Translations under genes and position numbers: made by a program | Notes under the pieces: model-generated | What the model saw: only the letters and a program-made list of their open reading frames with translations | Told to the model about the DNA's origin: nothing | Database searches by the model: none | Source of the DNA: Neoscytalidium dimidiatum | Lineage: Eukaryota; Ascomycota; Dothideomycetes; Botryosphaeriales; Botryosphaeriaceae | Direction: 5' to 3' | Length of the DNA stretch: 64,000 nt | Assembly: GCA_037367355.1 (NCBI GenBank) | Contig: CM074699.1 | Location: forward strand, 248,001 to 312,000 | In this document: piece after piece, positions 62,994 to 64,000 of the stretch | How positions within the stretch are numbered: position 1 is the first letter of the stretch | Layout of the letters: each line of letters begins with the position of its first letter

Positions 62994-64000
62994 AGGAGTT
63001 GGGGGTTTACGAGTGCTTGGTTGGTTTGGCAGTAGAGGGTTAGATTAGATTAGAAATTCATGATCACTTTTTCCCTCACCCCTTCTATTCTCTTCGATGA
63101 AGGAAGTCCATCGGCAGTAGAAGCGTGGATGTTGATTGATTGATCGATTAGCGCCTGAGGCACCGGCCCCAAAAACTGAGTCAACGACGTTTGCGTCCGG
63201 ATGACTGCTTCGGCTTGCCGGTCTGATATGCCGACAGTTGTTGTTGCAGCACTTTGAAGGATACACCGTAGACGCGCGTATGTGATGGGCCGAGTCGTGC
63301 CTGCAATCTTGCAGGGCGGCATTGAGGAGCAGTCGGCGAAGGAAAGTCTTGTGAGCTTGGCGAGGCAGAGCGAAGGGTTGGCGGATTTGGGGATTGCGTA
63401 TGCTTCTTAATTTTTTCTTCGTCCCAGGTCCCTTTAATATTTAATGTTAGACTGCCAAGGTGAATAGTGCAATATTTCCCCCCCTATCTCCCTCCGAGTT
63501 CCTGCGTCACTGGCGGAAAGGGGGGGGGGGGGAGGGGGTGGTTTGGCTTTGCGTGCACTTTGTCTCTTTATACGATGCGCCGTATTTTTTTTTTTTATTC
63601 GTTCTATGTACGTGTTCATTGGTTTGGTGAATCGTTTGCAGCCCGCGGAACTCCATGATCAAAGCTTCCTGCTCTGTTCTCTGCTGGCTTCGGGAAGGCC
63701 TGCATGAAGGAGGTGTCCGCGCTGCGGCTTCAGGGTTTTTGTGCGCATGCATGCATGCCGCAAACCGGGGTAAAGAAGCGTGTTGACATCTTGTCGTGGG
63801 GAAAACCCGAGCATGTGGGTGTTGTTCCGCGGTGTGTGTAATACACATCGTGCGTCATGAACGTGGACGACGCATGGGCGCTCAGCAGGTCGGTGGGGAA
63901 GGGAGATATGGGGCCGCTGGCTTTTGCAGCCATGCAACCGGCTGTCGATCAAACGCGGAGTGGGAAAGGGAAGGGGGGGTTGATGTGATGATGGTTGATG
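62994..64000. other. 3' region, right edge
   Basis: No firm gene. A minus-strand frame is open from ~63405 to 63050 and has an ATG at 63322 (90 codons; IAGTTRPITYARL, GISDRQAEAVIRTQTSL). It reads like ordinary protein but has no motif I know, so it may be a terminal exon or chance. G and T homopolymers occur at 63519-63537 and 63585-63597. Confidence 0.4.
63050..63322 (-). CDS. Possible short hypothetical protein or terminal exon
   Basis: ATG at 63322, stop at 63050; 90 residues, with the frame remaining open about 28 codons further upstream. Composition is protein-like rather than repetitive, but there is no recognised domain and no partner exon is evident. Low confidence. Confidence 0.2.
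   Translation of the reverse strand: MPPCKIAGTTRPITYARLRCILQSAATTTVGISDRQAEAVIRTQTSLTQFLGPVPQALIDQSINIHASTADGLPSSKRIEGVREKVIMNF

Overview
The window is nuclear DNA from a filamentous ascomycete (Pezizomycotina). The gene set fits a Dothideomycete, but that rank is inference. Evidence: most introns are 49-90 nt with GT(GC)..AG ends and CTRAY-like branch points; coding regions have G+C-rich third positions; and the gene families are typical of the group (fused eukaryotic acetyl-CoA carboxylase, Rom2-type RhoGEF, V-ATPase proteolipid c', PKA catalytic subunit, 2EXR/F-box-like proteins, a NACHT NLR, vanillyl-alcohol oxidase, LaeA/UMTA-like methyltransferase, BTB proteins). I recognised no tRNA, rRNA, CRISPR array or transposon.

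Layout. 0-27 kb is mostly conserved genes: a coiled-coil protein running off the left edge (-); a mitochondrial-type acyl-CoA ligase (-, 6 exons); a PKA-like kinase (-, 7 exons); V-ATPase c' (-, 7 exons, two micro-exons); divergent from it the RhoGEF rom2 (+); a 2EXR-like protein (-); an unrecognised membrane protein (+); doa1/ufd3 (-); and a BTB protein (+). 27.1-33.4 kb holds no gene I can support. 33.4-47.5 kb looks accessory: a vanillyl-alcohol oxidase with all flavin and active-site residues in place, a broken NACHT NLR, a 2EXR-like gene with a GA microsatellite in its intron, a frameshifted isochorismatase-fold hydrolase, a SAM methyltransferase, and three clustered BTB genes, two apparently decaying. 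50.8-57.8 kb is acetyl-CoA carboxylase. 60.2-63.0 kb encodes an unrecognised multi-pass protein with repeated LRG/LRGG motifs and a probable frame break.

How the genes work together. acc1 makes malonyl-CoA and the ligase activates fatty acids, but 45 kb separates them and they are not a cluster. rom2 (Rho1/cell-wall integrity), the kinase (cAMP signalling), the V-ATPase subunit and doa1 (Cdc48/ubiquitin) are independent housekeeping genes. The 33-48 kb block contains oxidase, hydrolase, methyltransferase and NLR genes but no PKS, NRPS or terpene backbone enzyme, so I do not call it a biosynthetic cluster.

Exon structures were built by hand from splice signals, reading-frame phase and family conservation. 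Where every exon phase closes exactly (ligase, kinase, V-ATPase, RhoGEF, doa1, oxidase, acc1, BTB at 25.6 kb, BTB at 45.4 kb, both 2EXR genes) I regard the models as firm. The most interesting items are the damaged NLR (extra A in the P-loop codons plus two stops), a similar +1 homopolymer lesion in the nearby hydrolase, the decaying BTB cluster with Cys-rich tails, and the LRGG membrane protein.
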